From Candidatus Eremiobacteraceae bacterium (lineage in GTDB: Bacteria > Vulcanimicrobiota > Vulcanimicrobiia > Eremiobacterales > Eremiobacteraceae), in assembly GCA_036511855.1 (NCBI GenBank), contig DATCBN010000004.1:1-64000 (forward strand): a stretch of 64,000 bases of DNA. Reading direction: 5' to 3'. Shown piece by piece: positions 33,596-41,743 of the stretch (its first letter is position 1; each line of letters begins with the position of its first letter). Position numbers and translations under genes: made by a program. The notes beneath the pieces are model-generated. The model made no database searches. It saw only the letters and a program-made list of their open reading frames with translations, and was not told the origin of the DNA.

Positions 33596-35551
33596 GTGGG
33601 CGATAACTTCAAGACACGCATCACTAAACTACTCGGCCTGATGAGCGGCGGCCTAACCGGGCTGCCTGCTGCGCGCGAGGATCAGCGCGGCCTTGCGCCG
33701 CTGCCGTCGGGAGTGCGCACCGCAATAGACGATCCGCCTGCGCCCGCCCCAGTTCCGGGCGGCGACGATGACTTCGACATCCTGCTCAACGAGAGCCGCA
33801 TCAGAACGGTATTCCAACCGATCGTCTCGCTAGCTGACGGCACGGTGTTCGGTTACGAAGCGCTTTCGCGCGGACCGATCGGCACGCACCTCGAAAGCGC
33901 CGACGCGCTTTTCAATGCAGCGAAGGTCCGCAACGTCACCCGCCAACTCGAACGGATCTGCCGGTTCAAAGCGATCGCGAGCGCGTCGAGTCTGCCGCCG
34001 GGATGTTATCTCTTTTTGAACATCAGCCCGGGCGTGCTCGAAGAGCGAAACGCGGGCTTGTCGCGCGACGTCATGGACCAGCATCATCTCGCGCGCGAGC
34101 GCATCGTCCTCGAGATCACCGAAAAAGAAGCCATCAACGATTTCGACCTTTTCAAACGCACGCTGCAGCACTATAGCCGCCAGGGTTTCAAGGTGGCCAT
34201 CGATGACGCGGGCGCCGGCCACAACAGTTTGCGCGCCGTCACCGAAGTCCGTCCGCACTACATCAAGCTCGACATGGCCCTCGTGCGCGACATCGACCGG
34301 GACCGCGCGAAGAACGCGCTCGTCTCCGCGATCATCATGTTCGCCCGGCGGATCGACGCCCGCGTGCTCGCCGAAGGCATCGAAACGATCGAGGAGCTCT
34401 CATCGCTGATCGAGATCGGCGTCGACTACGGACAGGGTTACTTGCTTGCGCGCCCGGCCGCCGGGTTCGTCGAACCCAAGCCGGAGATCGCCGCATTCAT
34501 CCGCGAGCGCTCGGTGGCCAGCCGCACGATGCCTGCGCCGAAGCGGTCGGCGATCGGCACGATCACGCGCCGCGCGCCCGCGCTTCCGCCGAGCGCCTAC
34601 ACGAGCGAAGTCCTGGAGATCTTCGACCGCCATCCGGATTTGGACAGCGTGGTCCTCACCGAATTCGGCGCGCCGGTCGGCTTGGTCAGCCGCACAAAGC
34701 TTTACGAGCGGCTCTCGCACCAGTTCGGCTACTCGATCTATTCCAAGCGGCCGGTCCGGCTCGTCATGGACGATTCGTATCTCTCGGTCGACGCGAAGGA
34801 TTCCATCGACGACGTCGCGCGCAAAGTCGTCCATCGCCGCCGCACCGAGCTCTACGACGAGATCGTCGTGCTCGAGAACGACATCTATGCGGGCGTGGTT
34901 TCGGTCCGCGACCTCTTGCACACGATGACGGAGTTCCAAGCGTCGGTATCGCGCCACACCAACGCGCTCACCGGTCTCCCGGGGCGCGCGCTCGTACAGC
35001 AAGAGATCGAACGGCGTGTCGCGTCCAGCAAGCCGTTCGCGCTTTTGCACGTGGACATCAACCATTTCCGTGCCTACAACGACCGGCATGGATACGGCCG
35101 GGGCGACGAGGTGATCCGCGCGCTTGCCGATTGCCTCGCGCAAGCCGGTCGCGATCTCGACGGCCCGCAAAGCTTTGTCGGTCACATCGGCGGCGTGAAT
35201 TTCGTGATGTTGTGCTCCGAAGAGCACGTCGACGCCATCGGACGAGCGGTGCTCGAACAATTCAACCGCAGGATTGCGGCCTTGCACGTCTCACGTGATC
35301 TTGCGGTGCTCAGCGATGAGCCGTCGACCGGACCATCCGAGGTGACCCTCGCACTCGTCGGCATCACCGCCAACAGCACGACGGCGCCGTCCTATGCCGG
35401 TCTTGCCGGCCGCGCGCAGCGCTACAAGCGGATGGGCCGCGGTGTCGCGCAGGACTCGTTCGTGCTCGACGGCCGCATCGTCATCGGCAACGTCGGCAGC
35501 GTCACGGTGCTCGGTCGTCCGAACGCCGGATTAGGCCCGCAGAGCGCCTAG
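33596..35551 (+). CDS. c-di-GMP phosphodiesterase: EAL, CBS pair, degenerate GGDEF
   Basis: A 651-residue soluble signalling protein. The EAL domain (about residues 60-305) keeps the catalytic set: YEALSRG, NISPG, LEITEKEA, IDDAGAGHNSL, YIKLDMALV, LAEGIETIEEL and GQGYLLARP, so it should hydrolyse c-di-GMP. A CBS-type tandem follows (about 335-445), then a GGDEF-like domain (about 460-640) in which the signature reads HIGGVNF instead of RxGGDEF, so it is probably a sensor and not a cyclase. This order resembles YkuI-like and other EAL-CBS-GGDEF proteins. The start is uncertain: GTG 33596 has no ribosome site; ATG 33641 is an alternative. Its stop overlaps the convergent kinase gene. Confidence 0.88.
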   Translation: MGDNFKTRITKLLGLMSGGLTGLPAAREDQRGLAPLPSGVRTAIDDPPAPAPVPGGDDDFDILLNESRIRTVFQPIVSLADGTVFGYEALSRGPIGTHLESADALFNAAKVRNVTRQLERICRFKAIASASSLPPGCYLFLNISPGVLEERNAGLSRDVMDQHHLARERIVLEITEKEAINDFDLFKRTLQHYSRQGFKVAIDDAGAGHNSLRAVTEVRPHYIKLDMALVRDIDRDRAKNALVSAIIMFARRIDARVLAEGIETIEELSSLIEIGVDYGQGYLLARPAAGFVEPKPEIAAFIRERSVASRTMPAPKRSAIGTITRRAPALPPSAYTSEVLEIFDRHPDLDSVVLTEFGAPVGLVSRTKLYERLSHQFGYSIYSKRPVRLVMDDSYLSVDAKDSIDDVARKVVHRRRTELYDEIVVLENDIYAGVVSVRDLLHTMTEFQASVSRHTNALTGLPGRALVQQEIERRVASSKPFALLHVDINHFRAYNDRHGYGRGDEVIRALADCLAQAGRDLDGPQSFVGHIGGVNFVMLCSEEHVDAIGRAVLEQFNRRIAALHVSRDLAVLSDEPSTGPSEVTLALVGITANSTTAPSYAGLAGRAQRYKRMGRGVAQDSFVLDGRIVIGNVGSVTVLGRPNAGLGPQSA

Positions 35552-37674
35552 GTACGGTCCGCGCCGCGCTTGGCGCATGGCAGCGTGAACGTAAACGTCG
35601 TGCCCTCGCCCTCGGTGCTCGACACAGAGATGCTGCCGCCGTGCGCTTCGATGAGGCCCTTGGAAATCACGAGTCCGAGACCGGTGCCGGGCCTGTTGCG
35701 TCCGCCGCGATCCACTTGTGAGAACTTTTCGAACAATCTCGGCAAGGCCGACGACGGAATTCCGACGCCCGTATCGATGATGTCCACGCGCAAGTACGCG
35801 CCTTCCGAGCGTGCGCGCACGCTCACCGAGTCGCCGCGATGCGAATACTTGATGGCGTTGGACAAAAGGTTCGACATGATCTGTTCCACGCGATCGGGGT
35901 CCACAACGACGGGCGCCAGCCCGCGCGCGAAATCGGTCGTCACCGTCACGCCATACTCTTCGGCGTAGCCGGTCATGCCGTCGACCGCGCGCTCGAGTAG
36001 GCGTTCGGGGTCGCACGGTTGCTTGCGGATGGTGAGTTTGCCGGCTTCGATTTTCGACGCGTCCAACAAGTCGTTGATGAGGCGCAAGAGCCGCTCGGAA
36101 TTGTTTCGCACCATCTGTAGCAGCTCGAATGCATTGCCCGAGTCCGCGGGGACTTGCTCGAAGAGCAGGGCGGTCGCCCCTTTGATCGACGTCAGCGGCG
36201 TGCGCAGCTCGTGGCTCACGGTGCTGATGAAGTCGGCTTTTAATTGTTCGAGCTCGCGCGCGGCCGTGATGTCGCGAAACGCGTGCACCATGGCGGTCAC
36301 CGCTCCCGACGCGTCGCGCAGCGGCGACGCCGACACGGCCACCCAACGTGACGTCTTTGCGAAGAAGACTTCGTAGTTCTGCACGGTCTGCCGCGAGCCT
36401 GAGTCGGTCTTCGCCGCGTCGAACGCGTTGCGGTCCAATTCTTCCAAAGAGCGGCCGCGGCGGTCGGCGCCGCTCAGCGCGCCGTAGCCCTGCGCGAGCA
36501 CTTCGTCCGCCGGTGCGCCCGCGATGCGCGCGGCGGCGACGTTCCAAAGCGAAAACTTTGCATCCGCACCGGTCACGTACACGCCGTCAGCGGTGCCTGC
36601 GAGCACTTGCTCCAGCGTCGACTTTTGGTCGTGGATCTCGCCGAACAAAATCGCGCGGCCGAACGCCAAAGCCAGTTGGCCCCGCACGAGCCTCATGGTT
36701 TCGAGATCGGTCGAAGAGAAAAGCCGCTTGCGGCGTGAGACGAGTTCAAGCGCACCGACGACGCGGCCGCGATCCATGAGCGGCAGCGCGACGAGCTGCG
36801 TCACGCCGAGCAGCTTCCAGATCGCTTTCACGGGCGCGGGAAGATCGCTTGCGACGATGTCGTTGACGATCACGTTCTCGGTGGAACTGACGGCGCGTCC
36901 GACGGCGCTCTGTTTGTCTGCGCCGACGGTGCGGTCGAGCGAGCGTGTATCCGTCGGGGCGATTCCCGCGCGCGTCACGACCGATACTTCGTCGTGCGCT
37001 GCATCGTAACGCCACAGCACCGCACCGTCGGCGTCGAGGATATCGAGAACGGAAACGAGCGTGGCGGGAAGTACGGCGCTCAGATCGGCGGCGCCATTCA
37101 ATGCGGCGCTCACGTCGTTCACGCCCTTCAGTTGATCGTTGAATCGCCGGATCGCTTCGTCGCTGTCCATGCGCAGAAAAACGTCTTTGTTCGCGGATTC
37201 GGTGCCGCGCGCGTGCTGCAGTTCGAAGAGCGCAGCGGCCTGCGCCGCGACGGCTTGCGCGCGTGCAGCAAACGACGCCGTCGCCACCGCTCCCGCGGCC
37301 GGCGCCGCTGCGGTGAGGCACACCGCGCCCACACAGATGCCTGCGACGGTGATCGGTGCGGTGGCAAGACTGCGGGTGGTGGTCGCTTCGCACGTCTTGC
37401 GAGCGAGATCCAATGCACGGGTTTCAGCGGGTATGAAGGGCGATGAATCGTCGACGGAGACACCGCGAACCGCCGCGATGCGTATTATTTGCGAGTCGAG
37501 TTCGATCGACGAAATGAGGGAAACGCGCGCGCAGTTCTCGGTCTGCGATGCGAGCGCGACAAGGCCGCGCAACGAGTCGACGAGACCGTTCTGTGTGTAT
37601 TCGCGGGACGGTGATGTGAGAACGATGGGCGCGGACGCTTGTGCGGCCGGCCTCGCCCGGCGGGGGGCTGCCAT
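35548..37674 (-). CDS. GAF/PAS sensor histidine kinase
   Basis: A 708-residue soluble kinase. An N-terminal GAF-like region (about residues 25-155) precedes a clear GAF domain (about 180-345; VIVNDIVASDLPAPVK, LVALPLMDRGRVVGALELVSR). A PAS domain follows (about 355-465), then HisKA with the phosphoacceptor motif FISTVSHELRTPLTSIKG and a complete HATPase (IMSNLLSNAIKYS, DTGVGIP, FSQVDRGG, GTGLGLVISKGLIEAHGG). It has no membrane helices, so it senses an intracellular ligand or redox signal. No response regulator is adjacent; the convergent EAL and divergent PilZ genes suggest a c-di-GMP link. ATG 37674 or TTG 37692 may be the start. Confidence 0.9.
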   Translation of the reverse strand: MAAPRRARPAAQASAPIVLTSPSREYTQNGLVDSLRGLVALASQTENCARVSLISSIELDSQIIRIAAVRGVSVDDSSPFIPAETRALDLARKTCEATTTRSLATAPITVAGICVGAVCLTAAAPAAGAVATASFAARAQAVAAQAAALFELQHARGTESANKDVFLRMDSDEAIRRFNDQLKGVNDVSAALNGAADLSAVLPATLVSVLDILDADGAVLWRYDAAHDEVSVVTRAGIAPTDTRSLDRTVGADKQSAVGRAVSSTENVIVNDIVASDLPAPVKAIWKLLGVTQLVALPLMDRGRVVGALELVSRRKRLFSSTDLETMRLVRGQLALAFGRAILFGEIHDQKSTLEQVLAGTADGVYVTGADAKFSLWNVAAARIAGAPADEVLAQGYGALSGADRRGRSLEELDRNAFDAAKTDSGSRQTVQNYEVFFAKTSRWVAVSASPLRDASGAVTAMVHAFRDITAARELEQLKADFISTVSHELRTPLTSIKGATALLFEQVPADSGNAFELLQMVRNNSERLLRLINDLLDASKIEAGKLTIRKQPCDPERLLERAVDGMTGYAEEYGVTVTTDFARGLAPVVVDPDRVEQIMSNLLSNAIKYSHRGDSVSVRARSEGAYLRVDIIDTGVGIPSSALPRLFEKFSQVDRGGRNRPGTGLGLVISKGLIEAHGGSISVSSTEGEGTTFTFTLPCAKRGADRT

Positions 37675-37682
37675 TACATATA

Positions 37683-37706
37683 TTATCGGCAACGTTGGGC
37701 CGATAA
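37683..37706. promoter_or_regulatory. perfect 8-bp inverted repeat in the kinase/PilZ gap
   Basis: TTATCGGC at 37683-37690 and GCCGATAA at 37699-37706, with eight bases between. It sits just upstream of the kinase start and about 30 bases upstream of the PilZ promoter, so an operator is the simplest reading. GCCGATAA also matches the sigma-28 -10 consensus, but no matching -35 TAAA box is present. Confidence 0.35.
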
Positions 37707-37738
37707 GGCCGGTTTCGCAGTCAAATGGGCCCGCTAAC

Positions 37739-37768
37739 TTGACAGCCCCTAATGGCCGAAAGTATGAT
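37739..37768 (+). promoter_or_regulatory. sigma-70-type promoter of the PilZ gene
   Basis: Consensus TTGACA at 37739-37744 and TATGAT at 37763-37768, spacer 18 bases. Transcription should start near 37775, which excludes the in-frame start codons at 37752 and 37764 and favours ATG 37812 for the PilZ protein. Confidence 0.7.
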
Positions 37769-37811
37769 TGAGGTCACCTTTGTCTCAAAGTCTACAGACG
37801 GATTCGTGCCC

Positions 37812-38243
37812 ATGTCGCTTTTCGACTCCATACTCAAGGTCTTCGCCAACCGGAGAAGCAGCAAGCGCGGTAACCCGCGCCGGATGCCTCGGCTGATGGT
37901 CAGCCATCCCGTGCGGCTGCGCGCCACGTCCACACTCAACGATCAGCCGGCGCTTCTCGAGGACCTTTCATCGGGCGGCGCATGCGTGCGCACGGCGCTC
38001 CGGATGCGCTCCGGCGATAGCGTCGTCCTCAATGCCCACCTCTCATCCGCGGTCCGATTCGAGCAGCTGGCAAAAGTCGTCTACGTTCAGCGCCAGCAGA
38101 GCGGCTATCAATCGCGTTACGGACTGCGTTTCGTCGACCTGCGTTCAGAAGTCAAGCTCGCCATCGCGCAATACGTCGCCGAAGAACAACACGGTCGCAA
38201 ATTCGGCGTCCAGCCTTTTTCGCACACGGCAGAGCCCGCGTAG
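37812..38243 (+). CDS. PilZ-domain protein
   Basis: A 143-residue protein with a short N-terminal helix (MSLFDSILKVFANR) and one PilZ beta-barrel. Basic residues around PRLMVSHPVRL stand where the RxxxR motif is expected, and EDLSSGGACV gives the D/NxSxxG motif; the last strands end in YGLRFVDL. PilZ domains bind c-di-GMP and act on motility, polysaccharide or secretion machines; the partner is unknown. The EAL phosphodiesterase and the kinase next to it make a local c-di-GMP circuit plausible. The start is chosen from the promoter position. Four tandem family A copies follow the stop. Confidence 0.83.
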   Translation: MSLFDSILKVFANRRSSKRGNPRRMPRLMVSHPVRLRATSTLNDQPALLEDLSSGGACVRTALRMRSGDSVVLNAHLSSAVRFEQLAKVVYVQRQQSGYQSRYGLRFVDLRSEVKLAIAQYVAEEQHGRKFGVQPFSHTAEPA

Positions 38244-38274
38244 CCAAATTTTTGTAGGGGCCGACTTTTCAACC

Positions 38275-38420
38275 GTACTAGGGCAAGCATCGCTTGCCCC
38301 ATCTTTTATCGATCTGTAGGAGGGCAAGCATCGCTTGCCCCATCTTCTTGTCGATCTGTACTAGGGCAAGCATCGCTTGCCCCACCTTTTCAACCGTACT
38401 AGGACAAGCATCGCTTGCCC
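38275..38420 (+). repeat. family A palindromes, four tandem direct copies
   Basis: Copies begin at 38275, 38316, 38358 and 38396 (each 25 bases), a period of about 40, all rightward with flanks GTACTA, GTAGGA, GTACTA, GTACTA. The gaps are similar to each other (CATCTTTTATCGATCT-like, T-rich). They follow the PilZ stop and end 45 bases before the osmoprotectant permease, so several terminator-like hairpins separate the two units. A partial family B-like TGTAGGGGCCGAC stands at about 38253. Confidence 0.9.
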
Positions 38421-38464
38421 ATCCGCCAGGCCGCGCTCGACGCCCCGCAGAACGTGGGCGCGTC

Positions 38465-39100
38465 GTGCATCTGATCGCCCAAGCTTGGGCATTTGCGGTC
38501 ACGCATCAAGGCTCCATCCAAACCGCGATCCGCGAACATCTCGCGCTGAGCGCGACCGCGCTCGGCGCGGCGGCTGCGGTGTGTCTTCCGCTCGGCGTGC
38601 TCGCGTCGCGACATGCATGGGGACGCGCCGCCATTGCAGCCGTGAATGCCGTGCGCGTCATCCCAAGTCTTGCCATCCTTGCGCTCGTGCTGCCGTGGCT
38701 CGGGCTTGGATTCGCAAGCGCGCTGGTGGCGCTCGTGGTGCTCGCGTGTCCCCCGGTGCTTGTGAATACCGACGTCGCGTATCGCAGCGTCGATGCAAGT
38801 GCCGTCGAAGCCGCGCGCGCGATGGGCATGACCCGCGCCCAAGTGCTGTGGCGCGTCGAGACGCCGCTGGCCCTGCCCGTCGTGCTCACCGGCTTGCGGG
38901 TGGCTGCCGTGGAAGTCGTCGCGTCGGCCACGCTGGCAACGCTCATCGGCGCCGGCGGGCTTGGCGACATCATCGTCGCGGGTCTTGAATTGAACGAACC
39001 GGCGGAGCTGCTCGTGGGTTCGCTTGCCGCTGCGGCGCTCGCGCTTGCGGCGGCGGCCGCGTTCGCGGGCGGCGAACGTCTGGCGGCGGCGCGCCGATGA
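38465..39100 (+). CDS. osmoprotectant ABC transporter permease (OpuC/OsmY-type)
   Basis: A 211-residue inner-membrane protein with five or six helices. The cytoplasmic EAA loop reads AVEAARAMGMTRAQVLWRVETPLALPVVLTG, which is characteristic of the betaine/choline/carnitine (OpuBB/OpuBD) permeases. It should import a quaternary-amine osmolyte with the binding protein and ATPase that follow. I start it at GTG 38465 because upstream codons in this frame are the palindrome array. The next gene begins 13 bases downstream. Confidence 0.88.
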   Translation: MHLIAQAWAFAVTHQGSIQTAIREHLALSATALGAAAAVCLPLGVLASRHAWGRAAIAAVNAVRVIPSLAILALVLPWLGLGFASALVALVVLACPPVLVNTDVAYRSVDASAVEAARAMGMTRAQVLWRVETPLALPVVLTGLRVAAVEVVASATLATLIGAGGLGDIIVAGLELNEPAELLVGSLAAAALALAAAAAFAGGERLAAARR

Positions 39101-39113
39101 AAGGATCGACGAT

Positions 39114-40025
39114 ATGGCCTCGCAGATGATGACGCGCTCCGCCGCGCTCCGCGTTCTCGCGGCGGCGGCTCTGATCCCGGCCGGCTGCGGCGGGAAGCCC
39201 GCTTCCGTGATCAAGGTCGGATCGAAGAATTTCACCGAAGAACTGCTGCTCGGCGAGATGTATTCGCTCGCGTTGGAGCGCGCCGGATACAACGTCGAAC
39301 GCAGGCTCAATCTGGGCAGCACGCAGATCGCGATGGAAGCCATGCAGCGCGGCGAGATCGATCTCTACCCGGAATACACCGGCACCGCGTTGGTCGTGCA
39401 ACTAAAATTAGCGCCGATGAGCGACCGGCGCAAGGTGTTCGATTTGGTCAAGGCGGCGTACATCCGGCAATACGACATGACGTGGCTCGATCCAGCGCCG
39501 ATGAACGACATGCAAGCGCTCGCCACCACGCAGGCCGTCGCTGCCAAATATGGACTGCGCACGCTTTCGGAATGCTCCCGTCTGGCGCCGCGCCTGCGGC
39601 TTGGCGCCGGCCATGAATTCATCGAGCGCCCGGACGGCCTGCCGGGCTTGCAGCGCGCTTACGGCGGCTTTCACTTCGCGTCGGTGAAGATCACGGCGCT
39701 CGGACTCAAATACAAAGCACTGCTCGCCGGCGATGTCGATGTCGCGCTCGCGTTCGGCACCGATGGTGAGATCGACGCCGACAAACTCGTCGTCCTCGAC
39801 GATGACCGCCATTTCTTTCCGCCGTATCAAGTGGCGCCGGTCGTCCGCACGAACACGCTCACGCAGTTCCCGAAGATCCCGAGCGCTTTGAACGCCCTCA
39901 GCCCGTTCATCACCGATGCGACGATGCGCCGCCTGAATTGGCGCGTCGACGGCAACAAGGAAGAACCGGCCGATGTCGCGCGCGATTTCGTCACTCAGGT
40001 CCTTGCGAATCCGGCAACGACGTAG
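39114..40025 (+). CDS. osmoprotectant-binding lipoprotein (OsmF/OpuCC-like)
   Basis: A 303-residue substrate-binding protein with a lipobox (LIPAGC), anchored outside the inner membrane. The start of the mature domain, IKVGSKNFTEELLLGEMYSL, and the EIDLYPEYTGTALVV strand are signatures of the glycine betaine/choline-binding OpuAC family. AAGGA stands nine bases before ATG 39114. The region LATTQAVAAKYGLRTLSE and the final PSALNALSPFITD are also family-typical. Substrate candidates are glycine betaine, choline, carnitine or proline betaine. It lies between the first permease and the ATPase. Confidence 0.9.
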   Translation: MASQMMTRSAALRVLAAAALIPAGCGGKPASVIKVGSKNFTEELLLGEMYSLALERAGYNVERRLNLGSTQIAMEAMQRGEIDLYPEYTGTALVVQLKLAPMSDRRKVFDLVKAAYIRQYDMTWLDPAPMNDMQALATTQAVAAKYGLRTLSECSRLAPRLRLGAGHEFIERPDGLPGLQRAYGGFHFASVKITALGLKYKALLAGDVDVALAFGTDGEIDADKLVVLDDDRHFFPPYQVAPVVRTNTLTQFPKIPSALNALSPFITDATMRRLNWRVDGNKEEPADVARDFVTQVLANPATT

Positions 40026-40991
40026 GTGAGCGATTCCGTTCCCGCCGTCCGCTTCGATGGAGTCGTCAAACGATTCGACGGCGCGAGCAGGCCGGCAGTC
40101 GACGGCGTATCGCTCGATGTCAGGCGCGGAGCATTCATCGTCCTGCTCGGTCCGTCTGGCTGTGGAAAGACCACGCTCCTGCGGACGGTCAATCGACTGG
40201 TGACGCCAAGCTCCGGCGCGATATATGTCAACGGCGAGGATGTCGCTTCTTCCGATCCGGTTCGCCTGCGCCGCGGGATCGGCTACGTCATCCAAAACGT
40301 CGGCTTGTTCGCTCACATGACCGTGGCCGAAAACGTTGCGATCGTTCCCGGTCTACTGGGTTGGGATAGCGACCGCATACGGGCTCGCGTCGACGAATTG
40401 CTCGAACTTGTCCACCTTCCGGCGGATGAGTACCGCACGCGGCGGCCACGAGCGTTGTCGGGCGGGCAACAGCAGCGCATCGGCCTTGCGCGGGCGCTCG
40501 CGGCCGATCCCGCAATTCTCTTGATGGACGAGCCATTCGGCGCAGTCGACGCCATCGAGCGGACGCACCTGCAAGACGAGATCGCCGCGTTGCAAGCGAG
40601 ACTGCACAAGACGGTGCTGTTCGTGACCCATGACGTCGACGAAGCATTTCGGCTGGCCGACGTCGTGATCATCATGCGCGACGGGCACGTGGAGCAATGC
40701 GCGACGCCGACGGAAATCCTTGCGCGGCCTGCGACGCCGTTCGTGGCCGAGCTTGTCGGCGCGGGCGATATCGTGCGGCGGCTGCGCGCGTTGCGGGTGA
40801 ACTCGGCCATCGATCATACGTCGTCCGGCAACCAGCTCGGACTTTCCTCGATCGCGGCGCAAGCCACGCTCGGCGAAGCACTTGCTTTGCTTCTCGACGG
40901 CGCGAGTGCGCTCGAAGTGAAAGACGATGCAGGGGCTGCGCTGGGTGTCGTGACCGTTGCGAGCGTGCTCGCTGCGGCGCGGCGCGCGTAA
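40026..40991 (+). CDS. osmoprotectant ABC transporter ATP-binding protein
   Basis: A 321-residue ATPase that directly follows the binding protein's stop. Walker A GPSGCGKTT, the Q-loop in YVIQNVGLFAHMTV, signature LSGGQQQRIG, Walker B ILLMDEPFGAVDA and the H-loop FVTHDVDEA are all intact. The QNVGLFAHMTVAENV pattern is the OpuA/ProV subtype. The C-terminal 60 residues look like one degenerate CBS repeat (LGEALALLLDGASALEV, AALGVVTVASVLAA); relatives have a pair that senses ionic strength, so osmotic gating may be reduced. Confidence 0.92.
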   Translation: MSDSVPAVRFDGVVKRFDGASRPAVDGVSLDVRRGAFIVLLGPSGCGKTTLLRTVNRLVTPSSGAIYVNGEDVASSDPVRLRRGIGYVIQNVGLFAHMTVAENVAIVPGLLGWDSDRIRARVDELLELVHLPADEYRTRRPRALSGGQQQRIGLARALAADPAILLMDEPFGAVDAIERTHLQDEIAALQARLHKTVLFVTHDVDEAFRLADVVIIMRDGHVEQCATPTEILARPATPFVAELVGAGDIVRRLRALRVNSAIDHTSSGNQLGLSSIAAQATLGEALALLLDGASALEVKDDAGAALGVVTVASVLAAARRA

Positions 40992-40995
40992 CGCT

Positions 40996-41607
40996 GTGTC
41001 GTACCTGTTCGGCCATCCGGATGTCGTGTTCGCCGCACTTGGTCAGCACATAGCATTGAGCGGCGCTGCGCTCGCCGCGGCTTTCGCCATCGCATTGCCG
41101 CTGGGCGTGGCGGCGGCGCGCGTGCCCGGACTGCGCTTACCCGTCTTTGGTGTTTTGAACGTGATCTACACCATTCCGAGTCTCGCGCTGTTCGCCATGC
41201 TCGTGCCGTTCCTAGGCCTCGGCTTTGCTCCGGCGGTCTGTGGCCTCGCGCTCTACGCGCTGATGATCATGGTGACGAACGTGACGGCGGGCATCACGTC
41301 GGTCGATGCGGCAGTCGTCGACGCGGCGCGCGGTCTGGGGATGAGCACGGCCCAAGTGTTGTGGCGAGTGGAGCTGCCGCAGGCGCTACCTGTGATCATC
41401 GGCGGGGTGCGCATCGCGTCGGCAGCGGTGATCTCGATCGCGACCGTCGGCGCGCTCGTCGATGCCGGCGGACTAGGGACGCTCATCCTAGCCGGCATTG
41501 ATCAAGATAATCTGCCGAAGGCGATCGCCGGTGCGATCACGTGCGTCGCGCTGGCGCTCATCGTTGACGGCGGCCTGCGCATGGTGGAGCGCCGCGCCGC
41601 ACATTGA
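40996..41607 (+). CDS. osmoprotectant ABC transporter second permease
   Basis: A 203-residue inner-membrane protein homologous to the first permease, with the EAA loop VVDAARGLGMSTAQVLWRVELPQALPVIIGG. The two permeases would form a heterodimer on the dimeric ATPase. GTG 40996 lies four bases after the ATPase stop. The order permease, binding protein, ATPase, permease is compact and has no internal promoter that I can see. Three family A palindromes follow. Confidence 0.88.
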   Translation: MSYLFGHPDVVFAALGQHIALSGAALAAAFAIALPLGVAAARVPGLRLPVFGVLNVIYTIPSLALFAMLVPFLGLGFAPAVCGLALYALMIMVTNVTAGITSVDAAVVDAARGLGMSTAQVLWRVELPQALPVIIGGVRIASAAVISIATVGALVDAGGLGTLILAGIDQDNLPKAIAGAITCVALALIVDGGLRMVERRAAH

Positions 41608-41618
41608 ATTGAAAACCC

Positions 41619-41722
41619 GTAGGAGGGCAAACGTTGATTGCCCCGTTTTTTTGTGTGAGCAACCCGTACTAGGGTGAGCAACGCTCACCCATTTTTTGGG
41701 CAAGCGATGCTTGCCCTAGTAC
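41619..41722. repeat. family A palindromes, two rightward and one leftward
   Basis: Rightward copies at 41619-41643 (stem GGGCAAAC/GATTGCCC with one mismatch) and 41666-41690 (stem GGGTGAGC/GCTCACCC), then a leftward copy at 41698-41722. The rightward ones follow the permease stop; the first is followed by CGTTTTTTT. The leftward one follows egtD. Confidence 0.9.
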
Positions 41723-41743
41723 AGTTGCCTCCTACGATACTTA

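Noticed and set aside
37699-37706. Sigma-28 (flagellar) -10 box GCCGATAA
   Set aside because: No TAAA box 15 bases upstream; the octamer is one arm of an inverted repeat.
37700-37755. Pseudoknot-like leader before the PilZ gene
   Set aside because: The consensus promoter (37739-37768) places the transcription start downstream, so this sequence is not in the PilZ mRNA.
37752-37811. Longer N-terminus for the PilZ protein
   Set aside because: Its start codons lie before the predicted transcription start, and the extra residues are not family-like.
38275-38420. Short regularly spaced repeats that look like a CRISPR array
   Set aside because: Repeats are palindromic family A units also found singly across the window; the gaps are short and similar to each other; no cas gene is present.
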